DNA of 64,000 nucleotides from Parapedobacter composti (GTDB lineage Bacteria; Bacteroidota; Bacteroidia; Sphingobacteriales; Sphingobacteriaceae): NCBI RefSeq assembly GCF_900112315.1, contig NZ_FOLL01000003.1:62001-126000 (forward strand), read 5' to 3'. The notes beneath the pieces are model-generated. The model was given only the letters and a program-made list of their open reading frames with translations, did no database searches and was not told the DNA's origin. Position numbers and translations under genes: made by a program. The first letter of the stretch is position 1. Each line of letters starts with the position of its first letter. Positions 54,420 to 63,300 of the stretch are shown here, in pieces.

Positions 54420-55748
54420 ATGGCGTCATCCCGTAAAATTTTCGTTTTGGACACGTCGGTGATCTTATACGATCACAATGCGCTCCACAATTTCCAAGAG
54501 CATGACGTGGCTATTCCCATACAAGTACTGGAAGAATTGGACAACCTGAAGGGAGGTAACGAAACCCGGAATTTCGAAGCGCGTAGTTTTATCAGGCTGA
54601 TTGACGGCCTTGCCCGGAAGAAGCTGATTAACCAGTGGGTGCACCTGAATGGCCGTACCAGCGGTAAGTTCAGGGTGATCCTCTCCGACAGGCCGCAGCG
54701 GGCTGACGCCGTGCGCATCTTCGGGAACGAGAAATACGACCATCACATTATCAATGCGGCGCTGGTGCTGATGGAGGAAAATCCCGACAAAAAAGTTATC
54801 CTGGTATCAAAAGATATCTGCCTACGCCTTAAAGCGAAGGCGCTGAACCTGCTGGCAGAAGATTACGAGACGGGCAAAATCAAGAATGTGGATGAGCTTT
54901 ATACCGGAAAGACCACGCAACGCGATGTGCCCGCCGAACTGATGGACGCTCTGCGGGAAAAAAACACCGCGCCGGCGGAAAGCTTGGCCTTGAATCACAC
55001 GGGTGCTAACCAGTTTTATGTGCTGAAACATCACCGGCGTATCGTCCATGCTTTTTACGATAAACGTTCGCATACACTGACCACGGTACCCACGGCCCCG
55101 GTTTTCCGTATCAAACCGCGGAATCCGGAGCAGGCGTTTGCGCTCCATGCCCTGTTGAATCCCGATATCCGTCTGGTGAGCATACAGGGCAATGCCGGCA
55201 CCGGAAAAACGCTGCTTGCGTTGGCCAGTGCGCTGGAACAGCGGAAAAGCTACCGGCAGATTTACATCACTCGCCCCGTCATCCCGCTGAGCAACCGTGA
55301 AATCGGCTTTTTGCCGGGCGATGCCAAATCAAAGACAGATCCGTTTCTGGCTCCGATATGGGACAACATCCGGTTTATCAAGGAGCAGTATGCCGATGAC
55401 GATAAAATGCTCGAAAAGATTGACGAGCTTATCGCAACGGAGAAAATTGCCATTGCTCCGCTTGCATTTATCCGGGGGCGTACGCTGACCAAGATTTTCT
55501 TTATCGTAGACGAGGCCCAGAACCTGACGCCCCATGAAATCAAAACCATCATTTCCCGGGCAGGCGAGCACACTAAGATCGTGTTTACGGGCGATATCTA
55601 CCAGATTGACACCCCATATTTGGATGCGGAAAGCAACGGCCTCTCCTACCTGATTGAAAATGTGAAGAACCATCCCCTATATGCCCATATCACCCTGCAA
55701 AAAGGCGAACGCAGTGAGCTGGCCAACCTCGCCAATGACTTGCTGTAA
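54420..55748 (+). CDS. PIN domain-PhoH family ATPase
   Basis: A 442-residue fusion of an N-terminal PIN ribonuclease domain (about 5-145, with VLDTSVILYD and LEELD acidic residues) and a C-terminal PhoH P-loop ATPase (about 230-442, with Walker A GNAGTGKTLLA and Walker B FIVDEAQN). PIN-PhoH proteins unwind and cleave RNA in other bacteria. The start follows an AT-rich intergenic region; a TAATTTTA element 3 nt before the ATG is one base off the -7 consensus. Confidence 0.93.
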   Translation: MASSRKIFVLDTSVILYDHNALHNFQEHDVAIPIQVLEELDNLKGGNETRNFEARSFIRLIDGLARKKLINQWVHLNGRTSGKFRVILSDRPQRADAVRIFGNEKYDHHIINAALVLMEENPDKKVILVSKDICLRLKAKALNLLAEDYETGKIKNVDELYTGKTTQRDVPAELMDALREKNTAPAESLALNHTGANQFYVLKHHRRIVHAFYDKRSHTLTTVPTAPVFRIKPRNPEQAFALHALLNPDIRLVSIQGNAGTGKTLLALASALEQRKSYRQIYITRPVIPLSNREIGFLPGDAKSKTDPFLAPIWDNIRFIKEQYADDDKMLEKIDELIATEKIAIAPLAFIRGRTLTKIFFIVDEAQNLTPHEIKTIISRAGEHTKIVFTGDIYQIDTPYLDAESNGLSYLIENVKNHPLYAHITLQKGERSELANLANDLL

Positions 55749-55806
55749 CCCCCGATCACCGTCCACCGATCACCGACCCCCGATCACCGTCCACCGACCC
55801 CCATCA
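55749..55806. repeat. Degenerate CCGATCACC/CCGTCCACC repeat (copy 2)
   Basis: The whole 55-nt gap between the convergent PhoH and RsmF-like genes is made of units such as CCCCCGATCACCGTCCA, and reaches the TGA stop of the RsmF-like gene. It matches the tract at 8571-8637 in unit type and in its position after a reverse-strand gene. Confidence 0.7.
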
Positions 55807-57165
55807 CATCGTAGCAATCCGCCACTCTTTGGGATAATAATTGTTAATGCGGTTAGGCAGCAGTTTCATCCAGCCCAGTGCCGCCCCCCGGTAGGTGGCC
55901 AGCGTCCAGCCGCTGAGCTTCTGTGTATTGACCGACGGTGGAACATTGCCCTTGCGCAGGTATTCCAGCGCCATTTCTTTGTCGAGCGCGACTGTGGGCA
56001 GCCCCTGATGCCGGGCGTTGCTCAGGGCCAGGTGATGACTTGGGATGATGTCGCCCTTGGCAAGCCGCCCTACTCGGGTGCCCGCGTTTCGCAGGTAGAG
56101 CACACGTTGCAGGATACGTAGATCGGCTTCCCGGCCTTTGGGCAGCACGCATAGTTCATCGCCCACGGAAAAGGTGAAGTAGCGATGGCTGTCGGCAACC
56201 CAGCGCTGCAGTTCTTTGGGAGGGCGTGGGATATCGGCCTTGATATGGCGATCAAAAGATGGCTGGTCAGCGGTTTTACGGAACGCTGCCAGGAAAAAAC
56301 CTTCGCCCCGAAGCTTGTGTGGATAAAAGCGGTACCCGGGGCATGCATGTTTATCCGAGGCGGTCTGCTCGATTCCCCAGTCGGCATCGATGGGTATGGC
56401 CACAGGTTCCACCCCCTGCGTTTCGCAGAGCCAGTCGGCAATCTGCTCATTTTCTTCCACGGAATATGAACAGGTGGAATACAGCAGGAATCCTCCCGCG
56501 CGGAGGGCCGGAAGGCTATCGGCCAGAATTCGCCGCTGCCGTTCGCTGCATAGCTGCACGGCGGCTTCCGACCACTCATTGATCGACGCGGCATCCTTGC
56601 GGAACATCCCTGAGCCGGAGCAGGGGGCATCCACCAGCATAAGGTCGACATAGCCCGGCAGATGGCGGAAAGCAGACGGGTCGTTATTGGTAACGACGGT
56701 GTTGGCATGCCCCCAACGCACCATGTTGTCCACCAAAATGTTTACGCGGCTTTTAATAAGTTCATTGGCAATAAGCAGGCTGTCGGCATGTAGGTAAGTG
56801 CTGAGCAAGGTGCTTTTACCCCCCGGCGCGGCACACAGGTCGAGTGCCACCAACGGTTGTCCGTCCAGCGCCAGTGCTTTGACCGCATGGGCGATGAACA
56901 TCGAAGAGGCTTCCTGCACGTAGTAACAGCCGGCATGGAAGAGCGGATCCAGCGTAAACACCGGGCGCTCCGGCAAGTAAAAGCCGGTATCGCACCACGG
57001 TACGTGCTCAAGGGCCGTTGTGTCCGGCCCTTGGTTTTTCGCTGGGTTTATACGGATGGAGGTGACGCCTTCTTCCTGCCTGTGGGCAGTTTCAAAGGCG
57101 GCGGTATCAAATCCGGCGAACGTACCCAGTCGGCGAACAAGTTCAGGGGGGATAATATTGCTCAT
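55804..57165 (-). CDS. RsmF-like rRNA/tRNA m5C methyltransferase
   Basis: A 453-residue SAM-dependent RNA cytosine-5 methyltransferase (Nol1/Nop2/Sun). The SAM motif is DLCAAPGGKSTLL. The two catalytic cysteines lie in VDAPCSGSGMF and YSTCSYSVEENE. A C-terminal PUA-like region (about 300-453) matches RsmF, which in E. coli methylates C1407 of 16S rRNA. The exact target is inferred. Confidence 0.9.
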   Translation of the reverse strand: MSNIIPPELVRRLGTFAGFDTAAFETAHRQEEGVTSIRINPAKNQGPDTTALEHVPWCDTGFYLPERPVFTLDPLFHAGCYYVQEASSMFIAHAVKALALDGQPLVALDLCAAPGGKSTLLSTYLHADSLLIANELIKSRVNILVDNMVRWGHANTVVTNNDPSAFRHLPGYVDLMLVDAPCSGSGMFRKDAASINEWSEAAVQLCSERQRRILADSLPALRAGGFLLYSTCSYSVEENEQIADWLCETQGVEPVAIPIDADWGIEQTASDKHACPGYRFYPHKLRGEGFFLAAFRKTADQPSFDRHIKADIPRPPKELQRWVADSHRYFTFSVGDELCVLPKGREADLRILQRVLYLRNAGTRVGRLAKGDIIPSHHLALSNARHQGLPTVALDKEMALEYLRKGNVPPSVNTQKLSGWTLATYRGAALGWMKLLPNRINNYYPKEWRIATM

Positions 57166-57171
57166 AGATTA

Positions 57172-57179
57172 CAAAGCTA
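57172..57179 (-). promoter_or_regulatory. -7 promoter element of the RsmF-like gene
   Basis: TAGCTTTG on the minus strand lies 6 nt before the ATG at 57165 and predicts a leaderless mRNA. Confidence 0.5.
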
Positions 57180-57257
57180 CGGATTTAATGGAAGCGCAAT
57201 ATAACCATTGTGTATGTGCGCGGAAAACGATATTTTCGGCGCGGAAAATAAACAATA

Positions 57258-57674
57258 ATGGAAGAGCCGCTTTACCAGGTGCCCGCCCGTTTCCGTTTTT
57301 CGGAAAACCTACATATTGTATTTTGGCTGATTAAAGACATCAGTTGGGCGATGCTGTGGCAGCCATTGGGTATGGTAATGGTTATCCCTACCGTGGCGCT
57401 TGCTGTCAAAATCACCATCCAGACCCGTTACATCAAAAGTGAGCTGTACCACAACCTGGCCGTGTTATGCTGGATATGCGCTAACTGTACGTGGATGACG
57501 TTTGAGTTTTTCTGGCCGGAATACGATCACCTGCGGTACTTCACGGCGATACCGTTCTGCTGTGGTCTCGCCTTTATCATTTATTATTACACGGTGTTGT
57601 TGCCCGCCGCACGGAAGCGGATTCCGGCTACAACGGCGGCGGCTGACGGCGTTCCGCAGCATCCGCTTACGTAA
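57258..57674 (+). CDS. Small membrane protein, unknown function
   Basis: A 138-residue protein with three predicted membrane helices (about 20-50, 68-88 and 98-118), rich in Trp and Cys. No known family was recognised. It is divergent from the RsmF-like gene with 92 nt between starts. The 148-nt gap after it, before the fucosidase start, shows no clear promoter. Confidence 0.7.
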   Translation: MEEPLYQVPARFRFSENLHIVFWLIKDISWAMLWQPLGMVMVIPTVALAVKITIQTRYIKSELYHNLAVLCWICANCTWMTFEFFWPEYDHLRYFTAIPFCCGLAFIIYYYTVLLPAARKRIPATTAAADGVPQHPLT

Positions 57675-57822
57675 TAATAAAGGGGGAAAGCCACTAAGGG
57701 GCGTCAACATTGCGGGAGCCGGCCTATTCAACTCAATTAACTTAATCGTAACCTGTATTGCCAAAAGAACAGAAGCATCGGGATGATTCGTTACATTCGT
57801 GGGTACAAACAATTATAGGACC

Positions 57823-59202
57823 ATGAAACCTTTATTTGCAAGTCTGTTAGCTTTTCTCATTGTGGCCGAGCTGGCGGCTCAGCCTTATCAGGCCAACTGG
57901 GAGTCGTTGGATCAGCGGGAGGTACCACAATGGTGGCGTGATGCCAAGTTCGGGATTTTCATCCACTGGGGCCCCTACTCCGTTCCGGCGTATGCGCCCG
58001 TGGATGAGGTTGAAGGGATTTACGAAAAGTATGCCGAACATTACGAAAACCGCCTTAAGGGGGGCAATAAGCTGTTTACGGATTATCACCGGGCAACCTA
58101 TGGGGAGCACTTTACGTATAGTGATTTTGCGCCGATGTTCAATGCGGAACATTTTGATGCGGCGAAGTGGGCCGACCTATTCAAGCGTGCCGGCGCCAGG
58201 TATGTGGTGCTTACGTCTAAGCACCACGATGGCTTCTGCCTATGGCCCAGCCGGTACAGCCCCAAGTGGAACAGCATGGAGATAGGCGCCAACCGCGATT
58301 TGGCCGGAGAACTTACGCAGGCGGTGCGCGATGCAGGCCTGCACATGGGCTTTTATTATTCCCTGCTGGAATGGAGCCACCCGTTATACAAAAAAGAAAC
58401 CATCGAACAATGGGTGGATACCTACATGATTCCGCAGATGAAGGAGCTGGTTAATGCTTACCGGCCGGAAGTGCTTTTTTCTGACGGTGAATGGGATTAC
58501 ACCAGCGAAACCTTGAAGAGCGCCGACTTTCTCGCGTGGCTGTATAATGAGTCGCCGGTAAAGGAAACCGTTGTGGTGAATGACCGATGGGGCAAGGAGA
58601 CGCGCAGCAAGCACGGCGGGTATTATACGACGGAGTACGATTTGGTGCATAACGATAAAGGTATTGGCGATAAGGCCACACATCCCTGGGAAGAGAGCCG
58701 CGGTATCGGCACGTCGTATGGTTACAACCAGTTTGAAACCACGGCGCATTATTTCTCTTCCAAGCAGCTGGTGGATTTGCTGATCGACAAGGTAAGCAAT
58801 GGCGGCAACCTGCTGCTCAATGTGGGCCCCAGGGCCAACGGGCTTATCCCCGTGATTATGGAACAGCGTTTGCTTGACATCGGGCGCTGGCTCCAGGTAA
58901 ACGGCGAGGCAATTTATGGTACCCGGGCGTGGCTGGAACGACCGGCTGCTGAAGCGCAGCCGGATGTGTACTATACCCGTAAGGGCAACGACCTGTATGT
59001 CATCTGCAAGCAGTGGCCCACGGCTCCCCTGAGGGTGCCCGGCGTTAAGCGGCCCCTGTCTGTTTCCCTGCTGGGATCGCCCGTTGCGGTAAAGGCGAAG
59101 GCCGGCGGCGGTGGACTGACCATCACGCCTCCGGCGGTAACGCCGGCGACGATGCCCTGCGAACACGCGTGGGTGTTCAAGCTGGAAGCTGTATTGGAAT
59201 GA
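57823..59202 (+). CDS. Alpha-L-fucosidase, GH29
   Basis: A 459-residue exported glycosidase that removes alpha-L-fucose from glycans. It has a signal peptide ending near LAAQ (residue 20), the HWGPYSVPAYA and TSKHHDGFCLWPS motifs of GH29, and the likely nucleophile Asp221 in FSDGEWDY. The last 60 residues form a short beta-rich domain. The ATG at 57823 places the signal peptide at the N terminus; the in-frame GTG at 57799 would add eight residues. It stands alone without SusC/D or regulators. Confidence 0.93.
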   Translation: MKPLFASLLAFLIVAELAAQPYQANWESLDQREVPQWWRDAKFGIFIHWGPYSVPAYAPVDEVEGIYEKYAEHYENRLKGGNKLFTDYHRATYGEHFTYSDFAPMFNAEHFDAAKWADLFKRAGARYVVLTSKHHDGFCLWPSRYSPKWNSMEIGANRDLAGELTQAVRDAGLHMGFYYSLLEWSHPLYKKETIEQWVDTYMIPQMKELVNAYRPEVLFSDGEWDYTSETLKSADFLAWLYNESPVKETVVVNDRWGKETRSKHGGYYTTEYDLVHNDKGIGDKATHPWEESRGIGTSYGYNQFETTAHYFSSKQLVDLLIDKVSNGGNLLLNVGPRANGLIPVIMEQRLLDIGRWLQVNGEAIYGTRAWLERPAAEAQPDVYYTRKGNDLYVICKQWPTAPLRVPGVKRPLSVSLLGSPVAVKAKAGGGGLTITPPAVTPATMPCEHAWVFKLEAVLE

Positions 59203-59206
59203 TAAC

Positions 59207-59497
59207 ATGAACGAAAAGAAACACCTTAACATCACGGTGCACGGCAAGGTGCAAGGGGTATTTTTCCGGTTGACCACCAAGGCGGTGGCCGACCAGCTGG
59301 GCGTAAAGGGCACGGCACAGAACCGGCCGGACGGCACGGTGTATATCGAAGCGGAGGGCGACGACTTTGCGCTGGAGGAGTTTCTGGACTGGTGCCGCGA
59401 AGGGCCTGAGAAGGCTGAGGTGGAAAAAGTAGACCACGTGGAGGGCGAAATGAAAAACTATCGTAACTTTGAGGTCATCAGGAAAACGCAGGGCTGA
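59207..59497 (+). CDS. Acylphosphatase
   Basis: A 96-residue enzyme that hydrolyses acyl phosphates. GKVQGVFFR contains the catalytic Arg and QNRPDGTVYIEAEG the catalytic Asn. It starts 4 nt after the fucosidase and is 17 nt before the flippase start. Confidence 0.93.
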   Translation: MNEKKHLNITVHGKVQGVFFRLTTKAVADQLGVKGTAQNRPDGTVYIEAEGDDFALEEFLDWCREGPEKAEVEKVDHVEGEMKNYRNFEVIRKTQG

Positions 59498-59514
59498 CCT
59501 TAATGTTTTAACGC

Positions 59515-61014
59515 TTGTCTGTACTCAGGAACTTCGCCGGACAAACCGCCATATACGGGCTGAGCACCATCGTTGCCCGGTTAATCAACTTTGTGCTTAC
59601 GCCATTGTTCGTGGACCGATTCTCGCCCGCTGTATACGGTATTTTCAACAATATGTACAGCTGGGCGGCGATGCTCAGCGCGGTGCTTGCTTTCGGCATG
59701 GAAACCACGTATTTCCGGTACCTGCAAAAGCATGAAGGAAACCGGGCTCAGGTATATAACAATAGTTTTGTCATTATCCTGTTTACCTCGGCGGTGTTTA
59801 TCATTACGGTGCACCTGTTTTCAGGTGGCATCGCCACATGGCTAAATAATGGGTATTACGATGCGGACTATAACCGTTATGTCCGCTATTTTGCGTGGAT
59901 TCTCGTGGCAGACGCGTTGGCTGTTATTCCGTTTGCCCGCCTGCGGGCTGAAGGGCGCCCGGTGCGCTTTGCTCTGCTTAAATTGGTTAATATCCTGACG
60001 TTCGTTGGCCTTAATCTGTTGTTCATTGTGGCTATTCCCTGGCTGTTGGAACAAGGAGCGGTCGGCTCGGCGGGCATAGCCACCTGGTACCGTGAGGGCT
60101 GGGTGGGGTATGTTTTTCTGTCAAACCTGGCAGCCAGCGGGCTGACGCTGTTGCTGCTGCTGCCGGAAATCGCCAAACTGAAACTGCGCCTCGACCGGAA
60201 GTTGGCCAAGGATATGATTACCTATAGTTTTCCGGTGCTGGTGGCCAATATCTCGTTCATCATCAATGAACACGTTGACAAAATATTGATTCCCAAGTTG
60301 CTTCCCGGAGGGGTGGGCGCCAGGGATCTGGGAATTTATGGTGCGGTGTCCAAAATTGCGGTTTTCCTCAGCATCGGCGTGCAGGCGTTCCGGCTGGGTG
60401 CCGAACCTTTTTTCTTTAGTTATGCAAAAAATGAAAACGCACGCACGATCTATGCGCTGATCATGGACTACTTTGTCATCGCCATGGTGCTGGTGATGGT
60501 GGGCATCACGGTCAATATCGAATGGCTGAAGTACTTCATCGAGGGCGGCAGCCCCGCTGAGCAGGCCGCATACTGGTCTGGCCTCCCAATCGTTCCGGTA
60601 CTGCTGTTGAACTATGTGCTGCTGGGCATTTACATGAATCTGTCTATCTGGTACAAGCTGTCTGACCAGACGCGGTTTGCACTTTACATCTCGGGCATCG
60701 GAGCGGTTATTACATTGGTGTTGAATGTCGTTTTTATCCCGCAGTACAGTTATGTGGCTTCGGCGTGGGCGACCTTGCTGGCTTATGGTAGCATGGTGCT
60801 TATCTCTTACCTATGGGGACAGCGCCATTACCCCATCCCCTACCGCGTCGGCAAGAACGGTGGCTATATCCTCGCAGGCATAGTGGTTTGCTGGTTGGCG
60901 TTTGACGTGTTTGACCGCCACCTCATCATCGGCAACCTGTTGTTTGTGGTTTTTGCTGGGGCAACGCTGCTCATCGAGCGGAAAACCCTGTTGGCGTTGC
61001 TACGGAAGGATTAA
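59515..61014 (+). CDS. Oligosaccharide flippase family protein (MVF/Wzx-like)
   Basis: A 499-residue inner-membrane protein with about fourteen helices that probably flips a lipid-linked glycan. N-terminal FAGQTAIYGLSTIVARLINF is typical of the polysaccharide biosynthesis transporter group. Start is TTG at 59515: the only in-frame ATG upstream (59503) is closed by a stop, and the next ATG would cut off the first helix. It overlaps the stop of dusB by 4 nt on the opposite strand. Confidence 0.88.
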   Translation: MSVLRNFAGQTAIYGLSTIVARLINFVLTPLFVDRFSPAVYGIFNNMYSWAAMLSAVLAFGMETTYFRYLQKHEGNRAQVYNNSFVIILFTSAVFIITVHLFSGGIATWLNNGYYDADYNRYVRYFAWILVADALAVIPFARLRAEGRPVRFALLKLVNILTFVGLNLLFIVAIPWLLEQGAVGSAGIATWYREGWVGYVFLSNLAASGLTLLLLLPEIAKLKLRLDRKLAKDMITYSFPVLVANISFIINEHVDKILIPKLLPGGVGARDLGIYGAVSKIAVFLSIGVQAFRLGAEPFFFSYAKNENARTIYALIMDYFVIAMVLVMVGITVNIEWLKYFIEGGSPAEQAAYWSGLPIVPVLLLNYVLLGIYMNLSIWYKLSDQTRFALYISGIGAVITLVLNVVFIPQYSYVASAWATLLAYGSMVLISYLWGQRHYPIPYRVGKNGGYILAGIVVCWLAFDVFDRHLIIGNLLFVVFAGATLLIERKTLLALLRKD

Positions 61015-62006
61015 GCGACTTCTTCCATGGCAAATTGTTCGCCGATCTCGTCGAGCACGGCGTGGATCTCGGCGACATCGGTGAGCGATACCAGCCGGGT
61101 GCGGTATTCCTTGAAATGGGGGATGCCCTTGAAGTAGTTGGCATAATGGCGGCGCATTTCAAAGACACCGGTTTTTTCCCCTTTCCATTGGATGGACTTT
61201 TCGAAATGCGTCCGGCAGACGGATACCCGTTCGGCGATGGTGGGGCCGGGCAGGTATTCGCCCGTTTGGAAGAAGTGCTTGATTTCGCGGAATATCCACG
61301 GGTAACCGATGGAGGCGCGCCCAATCATGATGCCGTCCACCTCGTATTCCATCCGCCATGCGGCGGCTTTTTCCACACTGTCCACGTCGCCATTGCCAAA
61401 AATGGGTATGCGGATGCGCGGATTGCGCCGGACCTCACGGATAAGCCGCCAGTCGGCCTGGCCTTTATACATCTGGGACCGTGTACGGCCGTGGATGCTC
61501 AATGCCTGGATGCCCACGTCCTGCAGGCGCTCGGCTACTTCATAAATGTTCTTGGTATTGTCGTCCCACCCGAGGCGGGTTTTCACGGTGACGGGCAGGT
61601 GGGTGGCTTCCACGACGGCTTTCGTCATGGCGGTCATTTTGTCAATGTCCTGTAACAAACTTGCACCTGCCCCGCGGCACGCTACATTCTTGACGGGGCA
61701 ACCATAGTTGATATCGATCAGATCGGGCCCGGCCTGTGAGGCGATTTGCGTGGCCTCGCGCATGGTATCAATGTCGCTGCCGAAAATCTGGATGCCGATG
61801 GGCCGTTCATACTCAAAAATGTCCAGCTTTTGGCGGCTCTTGGCGGCATCACGGATGAGGCCTTCGGAGGATATAAATTCGGTATACATGAGATCCACTC
61901 CGTTTTGCTTGCACACAAAACGGAACGGTGGGTCGCTCACATCCTCCATCGGCGCGAGAAGCAGCGGGAATTCCCCTAAATCGATATTTCCAATGCGTAC
62001 GGCCAT
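61011..62006 (-). CDS. dusB: tRNA-dihydrouridine synthase B
   Basis: A flavin enzyme that reduces uridine to dihydrouridine in tRNA. The 331-residue TIM barrel has APMEDVSDPPFR at the N terminus, DINYGCPVKNVACRGAGASLLQD with the catalytic Cys, and a C-terminal helical tRNA-binding domain. A -7 element lies upstream at 62029. Confidence 0.95.
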   Translation of the reverse strand: MAVRIGNIDLGEFPLLLAPMEDVSDPPFRFVCKQNGVDLMYTEFISSEGLIRDAAKSRQKLDIFEYERPIGIQIFGSDIDTMREATQIASQAGPDLIDINYGCPVKNVACRGAGASLLQDIDKMTAMTKAVVEATHLPVTVKTRLGWDDNTKNIYEVAERLQDVGIQALSIHGRTRSQMYKGQADWRLIREVRRNPRIRIPIFGNGDVDSVEKAAAWRMEYEVDGIMIGRASIGYPWIFREIKHFFQTGEYLPGPTIAERVSVCRTHFEKSIQWKGEKTGVFEMRRHYANYFKGIPHFKEYRTRLVSLTDVAEIHAVLDEIGEQFAMEEVA

Positions 62007-62028
62007 ATCCGATTATCAATATCCGCCG

Positions 62029-62036
62029 CAAAGATA
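62029..62036 (-). promoter_or_regulatory. -7 promoter element of dusB
   Basis: TATCTTTG on the minus strand lies 22 nt before the ATG at 62006 and 21 nt after the stop of the arginase-fold gene, so dusB can be transcribed on its own. Confidence 0.55.
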
Positions 62037-62057
62037 CGGAAAATCAACCATATGGAT

Positions 62058-63239
62058 TTATTGCAGTTTCTGGTGGGTCTTCCACCATAGATCGGGCATC
62101 TCGCCCGACACGGCGGTCTGATAGTCTTCGTAGCGGCAGGGAACCAGGTAATAGCGTTCGTTAACGGATTTGGACCCCCAATAGGGTACTTGCATCCACC
62201 AGCGATCGGATTTCTTGCTCTTGATGAACACCAGCTCGTAAGCATCGTCATGCAATGTGGTTCGGTAGGTGATGTAGGCCGACTTGGGCACCAGCGGCGC
62301 ATCGTGCTTGCGGTTATAGAATCCGTCGATGAAGTACCAAACCATTTCGGCCATAAGCAGGGCGGTTTGCCCGCGTTGATCAAGCGAAGGGTTGTATTCG
62401 TAAAAGCCGATGGAGGTGAGCTTGTCACTCATGCCGGCATAGCGGCAAATCTGGCAGGCCTCATGGCCGAACAGACCATTCGGTGTGGTGTGGGCACTTC
62501 CAGGGGCATCGGAAAAACGCAGGGCACCCATGTCGAAACTCACCATATCGGCCGCCCGGATAATGGGTTCGATGTGATCGAGCTTGCCAGCAATAGCCCC
62601 CAGCCGCATCGTGTTGAAATACAGCTTATCATACATGGCGATGGATTCTTTGCTGACGAAATAGGTTTGATAAGCGAGGCTGTTTAAGTTGAACAGGTAG
62701 TCCGGTTGGTGCAGGATAATATGGTTGAGATAGGTCTGCGAATTAAGCGGAGCGCTTTCGGTTTGCTCCTGATCCAAGTCAAACCGGGAATCTATAACGG
62801 ATACTTCTACCTTTTGCTCCAGCGGCTCGTATCCAAGGTATTGGGCATAAGTAATGTCTTGCCCGCCCCCCAGGATGATGGGCACGATGCCGTCCCTGAT
62901 CAGTTCGCTGACGACCGTCTTTACCGCGGCATAGGTATCTGTTACCGTTTCTCCGGCCCGGATATTGCCCAAATCGGCAAGGCGCACGTTGTAATCGCCC
63001 TGGTATAGGGTATATAGATAGTTACGCACGGCGTGGGCCGCTTCGGCACACCCCCTATTGCCAATCGCCATGCGGTCGTCCAGCACCCCAAAGATGGCCA
63101 AATCCGGCTTGTCGTCTTCCAAATCCGGAAAGTTCTGCTCATAGGCGCGTACTACGGCACCCAGCTGTGAGCGGAAAAACCCAGTATCGGGCGTAAAGTC
63201 CGCCAGGGAAACAGGCGAAAAGAAAACGGATAGGGACAT
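62058..63239 (-). CDS. Arginase/formiminoglutamase-fold protein with degenerate metal site
   Basis: A 393-residue protein that keeps the arginase (ureohydrolase) fold but not its full metal site. Where active enzymes have GGGH, this has GGGQ (Gln127). The DAHxD motif reads DSRFD (150-154), so the His is Arg. The SFDxD motif reads SFDMGALRF (234-242), so the second Asp is Gly. Three of six metal ligands are therefore missing. A C-terminal extension of about 80 residues (YELVFIKSKKSDRWWMQVPY) is typical of a Bacteroidetes subgroup often labelled formimidoylglutamase. Start is the ATG at 63239; an upstream in-frame ATG at 63254 would add five residues. Confidence 0.82.
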   Translation of the reverse strand: MSLSVFFSPVSLADFTPDTGFFRSQLGAVVRAYEQNFPDLEDDKPDLAIFGVLDDRMAIGNRGCAEAAHAVRNYLYTLYQGDYNVRLADLGNIRAGETVTDTYAAVKTVVSELIRDGIVPIILGGGQDITYAQYLGYEPLEQKVEVSVIDSRFDLDQEQTESAPLNSQTYLNHIILHQPDYLFNLNSLAYQTYFVSKESIAMYDKLYFNTMRLGAIAGKLDHIEPIIRAADMVSFDMGALRFSDAPGSAHTTPNGLFGHEACQICRYAGMSDKLTSIGFYEYNPSLDQRGQTALLMAEMVWYFIDGFYNRKHDAPLVPKSAYITYRTTLHDDAYELVFIKSKKSDRWWMQVPYWGSKSVNERYYLVPCRYEDYQTAVSGEMPDLWWKTHQKLQ

Positions 63240-63263
63240 GGTGCAAATATCCATTTATTACCT

Positions 63264-63271
63264 TACTTTTG
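63264..63271 (+). promoter_or_regulatory. -7 promoter element of the epimerase gene
   Basis: TACTTTTG matches the consensus and lies 29 nt before the GTG at 63301. No clear -33 box. Confidence 0.4.
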
Positions 63272-63300
63272 AAAGCGTTATTGTCAACTATTCTACGGCG

